DNA from: Streptomyces poonensis
Lineage (GTDB): Bacteria > Actinomycetota > Actinomycetes > Streptomycetales > Streptomycetaceae
Direction of reading: 5' to 3'
NCBI RefSeq assembly: GCF_014650915.1
Contig: NZ_BMVW01000028.1
Span: forward strand, 1-48,064
Length of the DNA stretch: 48,064 bases
Part shown: piece by piece, positions 16,545 to 25,121 of the stretch
Layout of the letters: each line of letters starts with the position of its first letter
How positions within the stretch are numbered: position 1 is the first letter of the stretch
The notes under the pieces: model-generated
Seen by the model: only the letters and a program-made list of their open reading frames with translations
Database searches by the model: none
What the model was told of the DNA's origin: nothing
Position numbers and translations under genes: made by a program

Positions 16545-17489
16545 ATGCAGCAGCTGGTCGTCGTCTACCTGCCCGGCAGCGGCATCGAGCTGCTGCACCC
16601 GGCCCTCACCGCACTGGGGTACACCCCCCGCGGCACACTGAACTCACTCGCCGAACCCTCAACCCCCGCCCGCCCCGGCGAGGTCTACCCCCTCCTTCAA
16701 GCCGCCTACGGCGAAGACGAAGCCACCCGGCTCCTGCACGACTACCACCACGACACCCGCGACCCCGCCGCCCTGCAAGAAGCCTGGGGCGATGCGCTCC
16801 TGACCCTGTGGCGGGTGTGGTGGCAACGCCTGGGCCAGCCCGTCACCGCCCACACCCCCCTCGACGCAGCCGTCGAAGAACGCCTGACCCGCCTCGATGA
16901 CACCCGCCTGATCAGCCTGCTCCCCGGCCGCAACGCCTGGTACATCAACGCACTCGACCTCACCCGCGCCGACTCCGGCCTGCTGCGCCACTGGCACGCG
17001 ACCGGCCACCCAGCCGTCGTCCACCTCGAGCGCAACCCCGGCGACCGGATCACCAGCCTGATCCAGCGCCTGTGCCGCCAGGACGGACGCGTGGGCACCA
17101 TCTCCACCCACCTCGTCTACCGGGACATCCTCACGTCCCTGCCCACCATGGACGCCCGCCTCACCCACGCCCTGAGCGATCCCTACTTCCCCGGCAACAC
17201 CGCGGCCCGCCATACTGCCTGGCTGCGCCACCACCCGGCCGTCACTACCCTCACCTGCGAAGAACTCGCCGGCCCCGACTACGGCGGCACCACCCAGGCC
17301 CGGCAGGCCGCCCTCAGCCGCCTGACAGCCGCGCTGGGACACCCCCACCCCACACCAGCCGCACTGCCCGGCCCCCCAACCGACCGCCCCGACCTGACCA
17401 CCGGCATCTTCCACCAGCACGCCGGCCCCCACCACAAACACCTCCTCGACACCCTCCACACGCCAGCTGGCGGACACCCGCAGCCGTAA
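16545..17489 (+). CDS. sulfotransferase-like protein
   Basis: A 314-residue protein. The N-terminus MQQLVVVYLPGSGIELLHPA followed by LTALGYTPRGT resembles the PAPS-binding strand-loop-helix of sulfotransferases, although the loop lacks the usual PKSGTT. Further matches of the fold are NAWYINALDLT, PAVVHLERNPGDRITSLIQR (the 3'-phosphate-binding R..S region), RHTAWLRHHPAVTTLTCEEL followed by AGP, and GIFHQHAGPHHKHLLDTLH near the end. The family moves sulfate from PAPS to hydroxyl or amine groups of sugars, lipids or peptides. Loss of the classic P-loop leaves activity uncertain. It begins 63 bases after the TPR gene. Confidence 0.5.
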   Translation: MQQLVVVYLPGSGIELLHPALTALGYTPRGTLNSLAEPSTPARPGEVYPLLQAAYGEDEATRLLHDYHHDTRDPAALQEAWGDALLTLWRVWWQRLGQPVTAHTPLDAAVEERLTRLDDTRLISLLPGRNAWYINALDLTRADSGLLRHWHATGHPAVVHLERNPGDRITSLIQRLCRQDGRVGTISTHLVYRDILTSLPTMDARLTHALSDPYFPGNTAARHTAWLRHHPAVTTLTCEELAGPDYGGTTQARQAALSRLTAALGHPHPTPAALPGPPTDRPDLTTGIFHQHAGPHHKHLLDTLHTPAGGHPQP

Positions 17490-17651
17490 CCCGCACCGAC
17501 AACAACTCGCCGATCGAGACTCCCGTACGCGCGCGACGGGCCCGGCTGGCGGCAGGTGCAGCCCTCGCGTGACCACCGGGGTTGTACGGACTTCCGGAGA
17601 GACCTTGCGATGGCCGCAGGCCACCACGCAGATCCTGTGCACTGACGGACG

Positions 17652-18983
17652 ATGTTCGACCAGGACATGGACCGGACCACGGGACACCTCAGCCGAGCCG
17701 AGCCGCAGACTTCCGCCCGCGCGTACGTGCTCGGCCTGCCGCCTGTCGCCGCAGGATGGCACCCTCAAGTGATCAACGCACCACCCGCGGATGATCATGT
17801 GGTCGTGGAGGCACAGGTGCGTGGCTACGGGTTTTCGCCGGCTCAGCAGGACGAGATCTGGAGACGTTGGCGCGAGGGGCAGTCGTTCAGCTTGATCGGG
17901 CGGGCACTCGGGGCACCGATGCAGCACGCCCGTCGCTTCCTGTACCAGAGCGGCGGTGTCCGTCTCGCCCCGCAGACGCGGTCAGAGCGGCATCTGAGCG
18001 GCAGCGAGCGCGAGGAGATATCCCGCGGCATCGCCGCCGGGGAATCGGCCCGACAGTTGGCCAAACTGCTGGGCCGGTCCCCTTCGACCGTCTCCCGGGA
18101 GATCGCCCGCAACGGCGGCCGGGACCGCTACCGAGCCGCCACGGCCGATGCAGCCGCCTACGAACGCGGGCGCCGGCCCAAGCAGGCCAAGCTCGCCCAG
18201 CGGCCCGCTCTCCGCGCCCTGGTGGAGGCCAAGCTGGCTCTGTGCTGGTCACCCGAGCAGATTGCAGGATGGCTGCGACGGCAGTTTTCCGGGGACGCCG
18301 CCATGCGGATCTCGCACGAGGCGATCTACCTTTCGCTCTACGACCCTCGCCGGCGCCAGGCGATCGACCGCAGCCTCACCCGGCGGCTGCGGTCAGGCAG
18401 GCCCATGCGCCGTCCGAAGGTCGCCCGCCGGCCCACCGGGCGGGGCATCATCCGCGGCATGGTGTCCATCACCGCCCGCCCCGCCGAGGTCGAGGATCGC
18501 AAGGTTCCCGGCCACTGGGAGGGCGACCTCGTGATGGGCACCCGGCCCTCGGCCGTCGCCACGCTCGTCGAGCGCACCAGCCGCTACACGGCCATCGTCG
18601 CGCTGCCCGACGGCATCAAGGCTGAGCAGGTCACTCCGCACCTCACCAGGAGTCTCCTCGGCATCCCGCCCCAGCTACGGCGAACGCTCACCTGAGACCG
18701 GGGCCGGGAGATGGCCGAGCACCAGGCCATCACCGCCGAGACCGGGATGCCGATCTACCTGTGCAAGCCGCGCAGCCCGTGGCAGCGCGGCACCAACGAG
18801 AACACCAACCGGTTGCTGCGGCAGTACCTGCCCAAGGGCGCGAACCTCCACACCTTCAGCCAAGCCGACCTGGACGCCATCGCCCACGAGCTCAACCATC
18901 GTCCGCGCAGGACCCATGGTTATCGCACTCCGGCAGAGGTCTACGCTGACCTGCTGAACAGCGGTGATGCGCTGACCGCTTGA
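17652..18983 (+). pseudogene. IS30-family transposase with one in-frame stop
   Basis: A single reading frame carries an IS30 transposase: HTH region GFSPAQQDEIWRRWREGQSF, second HTH ISRGIAAGESARQLAKLLGR, SPSTVSREIARNGGRDRYRA, WSPEQIAGWLRRQF, ISHEAIYLSLYD, and the DDE core VPGHWEGDLVMG. TGA 18693-18695 replaces the Trp of the conserved TWDxGxEM, and the frame resumes as DRGREMAEHQAITAETGMPI, PRSPWQRGTNENTNRLLRQY and ELNHRPRRTHGYRTPAE. All other parts are present, so one base change inactivates it. The true start is probably between 17652 and 17810. I could not identify the terminal inverted repeats. Confidence 0.85.
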
Positions 18984-19289
18984 GCTCGCCACCGCTAGCT
19001 TGACGCTGGCAGTGCTCGCACAGGTGCGGGAGCGACTGACGAGGCCGAACACTAAGGCCGGGTTCACCCGCGAAGGCGTGATGCGCGCCGTGGGATTCCG
19101 CGACGGGCAGTGGCGGGACGCGGTGCGGTACGCGGTGATACCAGGAGACACCGCGCGGCCGGACACGGCCGAAGGGCCGGAGTCCGGCCGCGCGTGACCG
19201 CCTCCGCCCGGTCCTGTCGCCCGGGCGGGTTCTCGTCGTGCCTCGCGGGCGGGCGGCGCGTTGCCAGGCGCGCGGATCAAGCCCACCCC

Positions 19290-19535
19290 TGAGTCGACCG
19301 GCTCCATATCCCACAGCGGCCGGCCGAACCAGGCCCGCATCTGGTCCAAGTGCCCGACGTCCCCGCGGATGGCGCGGTCCGCCAGCCCCGCCGAAGCCCG
19401 CGCGAGGACGAACCCGGCGAGCACATCGCTCTCGAACTGCTTCAGTTCCTCCGCCGAGACCGGATCACGGAACTCACGCAGGTCGCGTACGGCTGCCAGC
19501 GCCAACCCGAGCCTCCTCGCCTTCACCCCGACCAC
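19290..19535 (-). pseudogene. tyrosine recombinase/integrase, N-terminal stub
   Basis: From GTG 19535 the frame reads LGLALAAVRDLREFRDPVSA, EELKQFESDVLAGFVLARAS and AGLADRAIRGDVGHLDQMRA followed by WFGRPLWDMEPVD. This is the N-terminal core-binding region of actinomycete tyrosine integrases. Similarity ends at about 19293, and the catalytic R..H-x-x-R..Y part is missing. The region between here and the IS30 end (18984-19289) holds no clear gene, so insertion of IS30 with a deletion is a likely cause. Confidence 0.65.
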
Positions 19536-19575
19536 AGATCGATCGGACGAGGTGAGAACGCTTCAAGAATCCTAA

Positions 19576-19719
19576 TCATCTGTCGCTCAGCCACCACACA
19601 ACCGCGCCGAAGGCCGCTGTGCCGGCCGCTGTCGCTGCTCCGCGCACCAGCGCGAACAGCACCGTGCGGGCGAGCCGCTTCCATGTCGCACCTGCCGTCT
19701 TGGAGCGTTGTGTCGTCAT
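19576..19719 (-). CDS. small single-span membrane protein
   Basis: A 47-residue protein starting with ATG 19719, 5 bases after GAGAGGGA. A basic N-terminus (MTTQRSKTAGATWKRLART) is followed by one hydrophobic helix VLFALVRGAATAAGTAAFGA with VVWWLSDR at the end. It lies 40 bases upstream of the integrase stub on the same strand. Such small proteins often accompany integrases in Streptomyces. Function is unknown. Confidence 0.55.
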   Translation of the reverse strand: MTTQRSKTAGATWKRLARTVLFALVRGAATAAGTAAFGAVVWWLSDR

Positions 19720-19844
19720 CGCCGTCCCTCTCACGTGGTGTTCGCCGTGATGAAGACCCTCGCTGACGGCCCCGTGGTGCTGGACGCGGTGCCGCAAGCT
19801 TTCGATGTCTTCGGACAGCCCTCACCAACGTCGTACGCGATGGC

Positions 19845-20963
19845 ATGATTCTCGGACGGTATTGGACGGTTCTGGACGCCGGGGGGGCTGCAGACGTGGG
19901 GCGTGCCGGACGACTTCGCCGACCTGATCTTGCGGGAGCGCACGGAGAACTCAACACCGCGCTGCACCGGCTGCATCTGCTCGCCGGGCTCCCGAGCCTC
20001 ACCGAGGTCGCCCGGACACTGAGTGGTGCCGGCATCTCGCGCAGCACCATTCACGACGCCTTCTGCAGCCGGCGGCTGCCCAAGTGGAAGGTCGTCGACG
20101 CGCTGGTGGAGGTTCTGTCCTCCCAGGCACCAGGCGGCCGGCCCGAAGAGGATCTGAAGGTGCTGTACGAGGTCTGGCTGCGCGCCGCGCAGGAGAGCGA
20201 CGGGCGACCAGGCCCGGAGGGACGGTCCGGGGGAGGCCGGGAGACGGAGACCCGCGCGCTCCTGCGAGCCCTTCTGCCGTCGGGCGTGCTGCCGGTCTTC
20301 GAGGGCGTTGAGATGGCGGCTCGCTATCTGACAGCCACCGAGGACGATCGGTCGGGCGGGGACTGGTTCGACGTCGCTCCTCTTGAGGGCGGCAAGCTCG
20401 CCCTGGCCGCCGGGGACGTGATGGGGTCGTCGGCGCTCTCCCTGTCCCTGATGGCCCAACTGCGCGGAACCCTCAACACGCTGGTCCACCTCGGCCTTCC
20501 GCCTCATGACGCCCTGAACCGGCTCAGCGAACAGGCCCACCGCCTGGCCGGGGACCAGCTCGCCACCTGTCTCTGCGCCCTCTACGACGCCCAGGCAGGC
20601 ACTGTCGCTCTCTCCAGCGCCGGCCACACTCCGCCCGTGCTGCTGGAGGCCGACGGCACCTGCACTGTGCTCGACGTACCGACGGGACTGCCGATCGGTC
20701 TCGCGGCGGACGCCTGCGAGACCGTCACCTACGACGTGCACCCCGGCACGACACTCTTCCTGCTCACCGACGGCCTGGTCTCGGCACCGGGCGAAGACAT
20801 CTGGGAAGGCTTCGAGCGTCTGACGACAAGCCTGTCACGCGCGCAGAAGGCCGCAGAAACAGCGTCGCCGCCTCTGGAAGACCTGGTCGACGTAGCGATG
20901 AACGCCCTCATACAAGACGTCCGACACGACGACGCCGTACTGCTCGCAGCCCGCTTCTCCTGA
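19845..20963 (+). CDS. HTH-SpoIIE phosphatase (PP2C-type)
   Basis: A 372-residue protein. Residues about 36-95 (LNTALHRLHLLAGLPSLTEV, then AGISRSTIHDAFCSRRLPKW) form an XRE-like HTH as in many Streptomyces regulators. Residues 150-372 form a SpoIIE/RsbU phosphatase: MAARYLTATEDDRSGGDWFD, LALAAGDVMGSSALSLSLMA, AGHTPPVLLE, TTLFLLTDGLV and a final HDDAVLLAARF. These phosphatases usually dephosphorylate anti-sigma-factor antagonists. GDVMGSSA replaces the more usual GDVxGHG, so activity may be altered. The fusion suggests DNA-bound, local signalling. A second SpoIIE gene, frameshifted, is at 31097. Confidence 0.8.
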   Translation: MILGRYWTVLDAGGAADVGRAGRLRRPDLAGAHGELNTALHRLHLLAGLPSLTEVARTLSGAGISRSTIHDAFCSRRLPKWKVVDALVEVLSSQAPGGRPEEDLKVLYEVWLRAAQESDGRPGPEGRSGGGRETETRALLRALLPSGVLPVFEGVEMAARYLTATEDDRSGGDWFDVAPLEGGKLALAAGDVMGSSALSLSLMAQLRGTLNTLVHLGLPPHDALNRLSEQAHRLAGDQLATCLCALYDAQAGTVALSSAGHTPPVLLEADGTCTVLDVPTGLPIGLAADACETVTYDVHPGTTLFLLTDGLVSAPGEDIWEGFERLTTSLSRAQKAAETASPPLEDLVDVAMNALIQDVRHDDAVLLAARFS

Positions 20964-21023
20964 CCCCCTCTCCCTCGACAGCGCGGAGGGGGTCGGGCGG
21001 TCGACAGCGAGCTGTTACCCGTG

Positions 21024-21350
21024 TCAGCTGCGGGCGACCTGCCGCAGTCGTTGCTCGACGTCGTGGCGGTTGAAACGGTTCGTGCACGCGTACTGGGTGA
21101 TGGCGCTCTGCACGGCGAACGCCGCCTCGAACCACACGGCACGCTGCCGCTGGCGCTCCGCATTGTCGGTCAGCTGCTCGAGCTTGCTGCGTTCGCGGTT
21201 GGCGGTCTGCTGGAGGGCGATCAGTTGACCAGGCAGGCCGGTGCTCTGCGCTGGGGCGCCGGCGTCCTGCTCGCGTGTCGGTGCGGGTGCCGGGATGGTG
21301 GGTGTCGCTGCTGCTTTCCTGACCTGTGGCGCGGGCTGCGCAGGAATCAG
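21024..21350 (-). pseudogene. hypothetical plasmid-type protein, 5'-truncated
   Basis: The readable C-terminal part is LPGQLIALQQTANRERSKLE, LTDNAERQRQRAVWFEAAFA and ITQYACTNRFNRHDVEQRLR. It is a helical protein resembling small conserved proteins of Streptomyces plasmids and integrative elements. Upstream of about 21350 the frame continues, but into sequence shared with an ISL3 remnant on the other strand, and no start codon fits. The 5' end was probably lost when the transposase remnant arrived. Confidence 0.45.
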
Positions 21351-21424
21351 AGGTAGGGCGATGCCGGGGCCCGGTGTGAACGGCAGGGTGTGGGCGGACG
21401 TCGCTGCGGTGTCGGGCTGGCAGG

Positions 21425-22252
21425 TCGCCCATCGAGGCGCGACTGCGAGAACGCCACGCGATTGTCCACTCTCTCCTTGACCAAGGACACGGCATCCGGG
21501 AGATCGCCCGGGAACTGCACATGGGCGGCAACACCGTCCGCCGGGCCGCACGCGCTCAAAAACCCGAGCAGATGCTCAACGGCCGTCACCAGCCCCGGCC
21601 CAGTCAACTCGACCCCTTCAAGCCACACCTGGACCGGCGCTGGGCAGAGGGCCACACCAACGCCATCCGCCTGCACGCCGAGCTCAAGGAACTCGGCTAT
21701 CAGGGCAGTTACCAGATCGTCAGCCACTACCTGCGGCCCCGCTGGCGTCAGCGCATTCGCGTCGTCGGCCCGGCGCCGCCGGGCGTCCGCCAGGTGACCG
21801 GTTGGATGATGCGGCACCTAGACCGTCTGCGGAACGCGGACCGGGAGCAATTCGCTGGCATCCTCAGTCGCTGCCCCGAACTGGCCGCGGCCGAACAACT
21901 CGTCCGGGGCTTCGTCGAAATTCTCACCACCCGCTCCGGCCAGCACCTCAAGGACTGGGTCAGCGCTGCCCAGGCCGAGGACCTCCCCGCACTCCATACC
22001 TTCGCGCACGGGCTGGAGAAAGACTGGGACGCCGTGCTGAAGGGACTGACCACCCGCTGGAACTCCGGACCCGTCGAAGGCCGCGTCAACCACATCAAGA
22101 TGATCAAGAGGCAGATGTTCGGGCGGGCGAAACTCCCCCTCCTCCGTAAGCGTGTGCTCCTCACCGCTGCCCAGGGCCGTGCTGCTCGGCAGGACGCCGC
22201 CTTGATAGAACAGCGTCATGAGCTCGAACGAGGATCGGATCACGCAGGCTGA
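21425..22252 (+). pseudogene. ISL3-family transposase, 5'-truncated
   Basis: The frame reads RHAIVHSLLDQGHGIREIAR and ELHMGGNTVRRAARAQ (the HTH of ISL3 proteins), then LHAELKELGYQGSYQIVSHY, LRGFVEILTTRSGQ-type sequence, LHTFAHGLEKDWDAVLKGLT, and TRWNSGPVEGRVNHIKMIKR followed by QMFGRAKLPLLRKRVLL, the typical C-terminus. The zinc-binding N-terminus and the first DDE part are absent, so the element is defective. Its 3' end overlaps the start of the SUKH gene by 35 bases. Confidence 0.8.
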
Positions 22253-22610
22253 GCAGCACTTCGGGGTCCGGCTTCCCCAGGACTACCGGCACTTTCTGAT
22301 CACACAGGGCAGCATGAGCCAGTTCGTCCTTCCGGCCGACGACTTCCTAATGATCGATGAGATCGCGGAGCTTATCGAGGTCAATAAGGCCGGCCAGTTC
22401 CAGGAACGATTCCCCGGGAGCCTCGTCATTGGCGGGGACGGGAGCCGCGAACTGCTCACCTATGACTTCCGGCAAGACCCGCCGCCTCTGGTTCTGCTCG
22501 ACGTATCCGCACCGGACTGGTCATCCGCCATCCACCAGGCGTCTTCGCTCGCGTCCTTCCTTGAGGAATTCCCCCAGAGCGGCTGGAAGTGGGACGAGCC
22601 CGAACCTTGA
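22218..22610 (+). CDS. SMI1/KNR4 (SUKH) family protein
   Basis: A 130-residue protein with RITQAEQHFGVRLPQDYRHF followed by LITQGSMSQF, the SUKH opening (helix, then LPxDYxxFL), then strands FPGSLVIGGDGSRELLTYDF and PPLVLLDVSAPDWSSAIHQA and a closing helix SLASFLEEFPQ. Bacterial SUKH proteins are mostly immunity proteins that neutralise contact-dependent or polymorphic toxins in the cytosol. No toxin gene is nearby, and the gene begins inside the end of an ISL3 remnant. It may be an orphan immunity gene. ATG 22218 is the only good start. Confidence 0.8.
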   Translation: MSSNEDRITQAEQHFGVRLPQDYRHFLITQGSMSQFVLPADDFLMIDEIAELIEVNKAGQFQERFPGSLVIGGDGSRELLTYDFRQDPPPLVLLDVSAPDWSSAIHQASSLASFLEEFPQSGWKWDEPEP

Positions 22611-22735
22611 TCGCCCTCACGAAATGTGTGCCTGATCCGAGAAGGGGCGGCAGATGTTCACCGCTTCGGGCGGCAGTCCCGAGGGCCGCAGTGTTCGAAT
22701 GGTTCACGAGCTGCGGCAGCACCGGTGGGTGGTGC

Positions 22736-23587
22736 TCAGTGGCGGTACGCGGCTGTCGCGATCTCGATGAAGGATCGGATCAACGGGTTGGTATTGCCTT
22801 CGTTCCACACCGCCACCACTCGGCTCGGCGCCATGTCGATCAGCGGCACCACGGCCAGCTCTGCGGGCAGGTCGTGCCCGAGCGGGGCGAGGCCGACCGT
22901 GCCGTTCCACAGCACGGCCTGCAGGCATTCCTGGACGGCGCGCACCACGGGGCCCTCGCGCGGCCTGCCGCCGTTCCAGTACGACTGCCAGACGGGGTCG
23001 GTGCCCTCTGGGAACTGGAACCAGCGGCGGTCGCTCAGGTCGGCCAGCCGCAGCCGGTCGCGGCGGGCCAGCGGATCGTCGGCGCGCAGGACCGCCCCGA
23101 CCGGATCGGTCCGCAGCCCACGCACCGTCAGGGCGGTGTCGTCGAACGGCGCCCGAGTCAAGGCGACGTCGACCAGTCCGGTGCGCAGTCCGCACGTGGG
23201 GTCGGTCAGATCGGTGTCGCGGATGCGGATGTCGATGCCGGGGTGGCTTCGGCGGTAGGCGGCGGCCAGCCTGGACACTCCCGGGTCGGTACCGTCGCCC
23301 AGGATGCCGACGGTGATGGTCGCGACGCCGGCCGCGGCGCTCACGCGGACACGGACGCGGTCGGCATGGTCGAGCAGGGCCCGCGCCTCGTCGAGCAGGA
23401 CTGTGCCCACCGGCGTGAGCGTGACACCAGCAGGCGAGCGGACGAACAGCAGGGCCCCGACATCCGTCTCCAACCGCTTGATCGCCCGGCTCAGCGGCGG
23501 CTGGCTCATGTGCAGTCGGGTGGCGGCCCGGCCGAAGTGGAGTTCCTCGGCGACCGTCACGAAGTAGCGCAAGGTCCGTAGCTCCAC
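22736..23587 (-). CDS. LysR family transcriptional regulator
   Basis: A 283-residue protein with the LysR winged helix at residues 1-60 (MELRTLRYFVTVAEELHFGR, AATRLHMSQPPLSRAIKRLE) and a periplasmic-binding-protein-like effector domain (TITVGILGDGTDP, VVPLIDMAPSRVVAVW near the end). GTG 23587 places the HTH at the very N-terminus; the open frame upstream is antisense to the cupin gene and is not used. It is divergent from the cupin gene with a perfect palindrome between them, so it likely controls that gene and itself. Confidence 0.9.
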   Translation of the reverse strand: MELRTLRYFVTVAEELHFGRAATRLHMSQPPLSRAIKRLETDVGALLFVRSPAGVTLTPVGTVLLDEARALLDHADRVRVRVSAAAGVATITVGILGDGTDPGVSRLAAAYRRSHPGIDIRIRDTDLTDPTCGLRTGLVDVALTRAPFDDTALTVRGLRTDPVGAVLRADDPLARRDRLRLADLSDRRWFQFPEGTDPVWQSYWNGGRPREGPVVRAVQECLQAVLWNGTVGLAPLGHDLPAELAVVPLIDMAPSRVVAVWNEGNTNPLIRSFIEIATAAYRH

Positions 23588-23595
23588 GCCGCAAT

Positions 23596-23612
23596 GATAC
23601 CCATGGGGTATC
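23596..23612. promoter_or_regulatory. palindromic operator between LysR and cupin genes
   Basis: GATACCC-ATG-GGGTATC is a perfect 7-bp inverted repeat that lies 9 bases upstream of the LysR start and 57 upstream of the cupin start. It could be the LysR recognition site or that of another dimeric repressor. Confidence 0.55.
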
Positions 23613-23668
23613 GGTGCTGCGGAATGGGTCTTGGACACGGGCAGAACCCCGGCGGTGCACTGGTGAGC

Positions 23669-24163
23669 ATGACCGAAGCAGCAAAGACCAGCGAGTCGCA
23701 GACCGACCCCGCCGTATCGGTGGTGGGTCCCGGCGGCGGTGAGACGATCGTTCTGGGCACCACCCGCATGCGCGTTCTGGAGGACGGCAGCCACACCGGG
23801 CACCGCCTCGCGATCGCCGAGTCCGTCCTCGCCCCGCACACCCAGGGACCGCCGCAGCACCGCCACGGCCAACACGACGAGGGCTTCTACATCCTCTCCG
23901 GCACCGTGCGGTTCACCGTCGGGGACGAGGACCACGACGCCACCACGGGCACGCTCGTGATGGTTCCGCCCGGTACCCCTCACACTTTCGCCAACCTGAC
24001 CGACCAACCCGCCGTCATGCTCAGCACCTTCACCCCTGACCTGTACGTGCAGTACTTCCGAGACCTTCAGGAGGTACTCGCTGACGGCCGGCCGCTGACG
24101 CCGCAGGCCAATCTCGACGCGATGAGCCGCTACGCGACCGAGCCCGCCACCGACCTCGCCTGA
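23669..24163 (+). CDS. cupin-domain protein
   Basis: A 164-residue protein. The cupin barrel is plain: motif 1 as PPQHRHGQHDEGFYILSGTV followed by RFTVG, giving the H-x-H..E metal ligands, and motif 2 as GTLVMVPPGTPHTFANLTDQ with its H. Such single-cupin proteins bind Fe, Mn or Zn and act as isomerases, dioxygenases or small-molecule sensors. The C-terminus (YVQYFRDLQEVLADGRPLTP) is a helical cap as in quercetinase-like cupins. It is divergent from the LysR gene and followed by a DoxX gene, a pairing common in quinone or aromatic stress loci. Confidence 0.85.
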   Translation: MTEAAKTSESQTDPAVSVVGPGGGETIVLGTTRMRVLEDGSHTGHRLAIAESVLAPHTQGPPQHRHGQHDEGFYILSGTVRFTVGDEDHDATTGTLVMVPPGTPHTFANLTDQPAVMLSTFTPDLYVQYFRDLQEVLADGRPLTPQANLDAMSRYATEPATDLA

Positions 24164-24331
24164 AGTCGACGGGAGGGATCGGCCCGGCCGCCCTCCTTTC
24201 GACCGGCGGGGCCGTGGCACTCCCGCCCACGTCCCTCCCCTCGGACGACGGACGGGCCTTCTCCGGGGGCTTCCCTGGCAATCGACGCAATCGACGGGGC
24301 TCCGCGAACCGGTGGACCATGAACGGAAACC

Positions 24332-24691
24332 ATGAACATCGCCTATTGGATCGTCGCGGGACTGCTCGCCCTCTTCTACTTCTACGCAGGCACGCTGAAG
24401 GTGATCCGCAGCCGCGATCAGCTCCGACCGATGATGGCCTGGGTCGACCGCATCCCCTTGCCCGCCCTCAGGGCGCTGGGGACGGTCGAGACACTCGGCG
24501 CGACCGGCCTGATCCTGCCGCCGCTGACCGGCATCGCACCCTCGCTGGCGCCGGCCGCAGCCATCGGTTTCGTCCTCCTGCAGACCGGTGCGATCGCCGT
24601 CCACCTGACCGGCGAAGACCGCCGGATCGCACTCAACGTCGGGCTCATCGCCACCGCGGCCGTGACCATCTGGCTGGCCACCGGGCTGTGA
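24332..24691 (+). CDS. DoxX family membrane protein
   Basis: A 119-residue protein with four hydrophobic helices: IAYWIVAGLLALFYFYAGTL, ALGTVETLGATGLILPPL, APAAAIGFVLLQTGAIAVHL and IALNVGLIATAAVTIWLATG. The first helix ends with AGTLKVIRSRDQL, the DoxX signature (AGxxKL). DoxX-like proteins sit in the inner membrane and are linked to quinone redox and thiol stress. It follows the cupin gene by 168 bases and may share its regulation. Confidence 0.8.
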   Translation: MNIAYWIVAGLLALFYFYAGTLKVIRSRDQLRPMMAWVDRIPLPALRALGTVETLGATGLILPPLTGIAPSLAPAAAIGFVLLQTGAIAVHLTGEDRRIALNVGLIATAAVTIWLATGL

Positions 24692-24845
24692 TCGAGCACA
24701 TCCTCGACCGGAGGATGCGAATCCAGGGCCAGCCGCCCCACCGCCGCTGTCATTTCTTATGAACCTCGAACATGCCGTCATCTACGCGCTGCTCGGTGAG
24801 GCGTACATCTGCCGTCGCAGCTCGTGAACAAAGCCACCTCGCGGT

Positions 24846-25106
24846 ATGGCCACCGGCGGGGGTGATCGTCAAGGTGGGCCGGGGAGCGACAAGTACCCCA
24901 TAGAGATCACGGACGAGATGCGCCAGGCCATGGACACCGCCCGGCGGCAGGGCCTGCAGAGGGACCTGCGTACCCTCGCGGCCGACATCCGGGCCGACGC
25001 GGAAGGCCGGTACGACAGCGCGGAACCCGGCTGGCAGGCCGGAGTGGAGTGGACGCTGCGGTGGATCGAGAACACCGCCAGCCAGCTGACCCAGGGCACG
25101 CCGTAG
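24846..25106 (+). CDS. small hypothetical protein
   Basis: An 86-residue protein, ATG 24846. After a glycine-rich lead (MATGGGDRQGGPGSDKYPIE) come helices ITDEMRQAMDTARRQGLQRD, LRTLAADIRADAEGR and WQAGVEWTLRWIENTASQLT. It is convergent with the TOPRIM gene 15 bases away. No signal peptide, domain or known family is apparent. Confidence 0.55.
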   Translation: MATGGGDRQGGPGSDKYPIEITDEMRQAMDTARRQGLQRDLRTLAADIRADAEGRYDSAEPGWQAGVEWTLRWIENTASQLTQGTP

Positions 25107-25121
25107 CAGTACGGGATGCGG

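Noticed and set aside
23588..24781. N-terminal extension of the LysR frame over the cupin gene
   Set aside because: The extension is antisense to a well-supported cupin and carries no domain; LysR homology starts at 23587.
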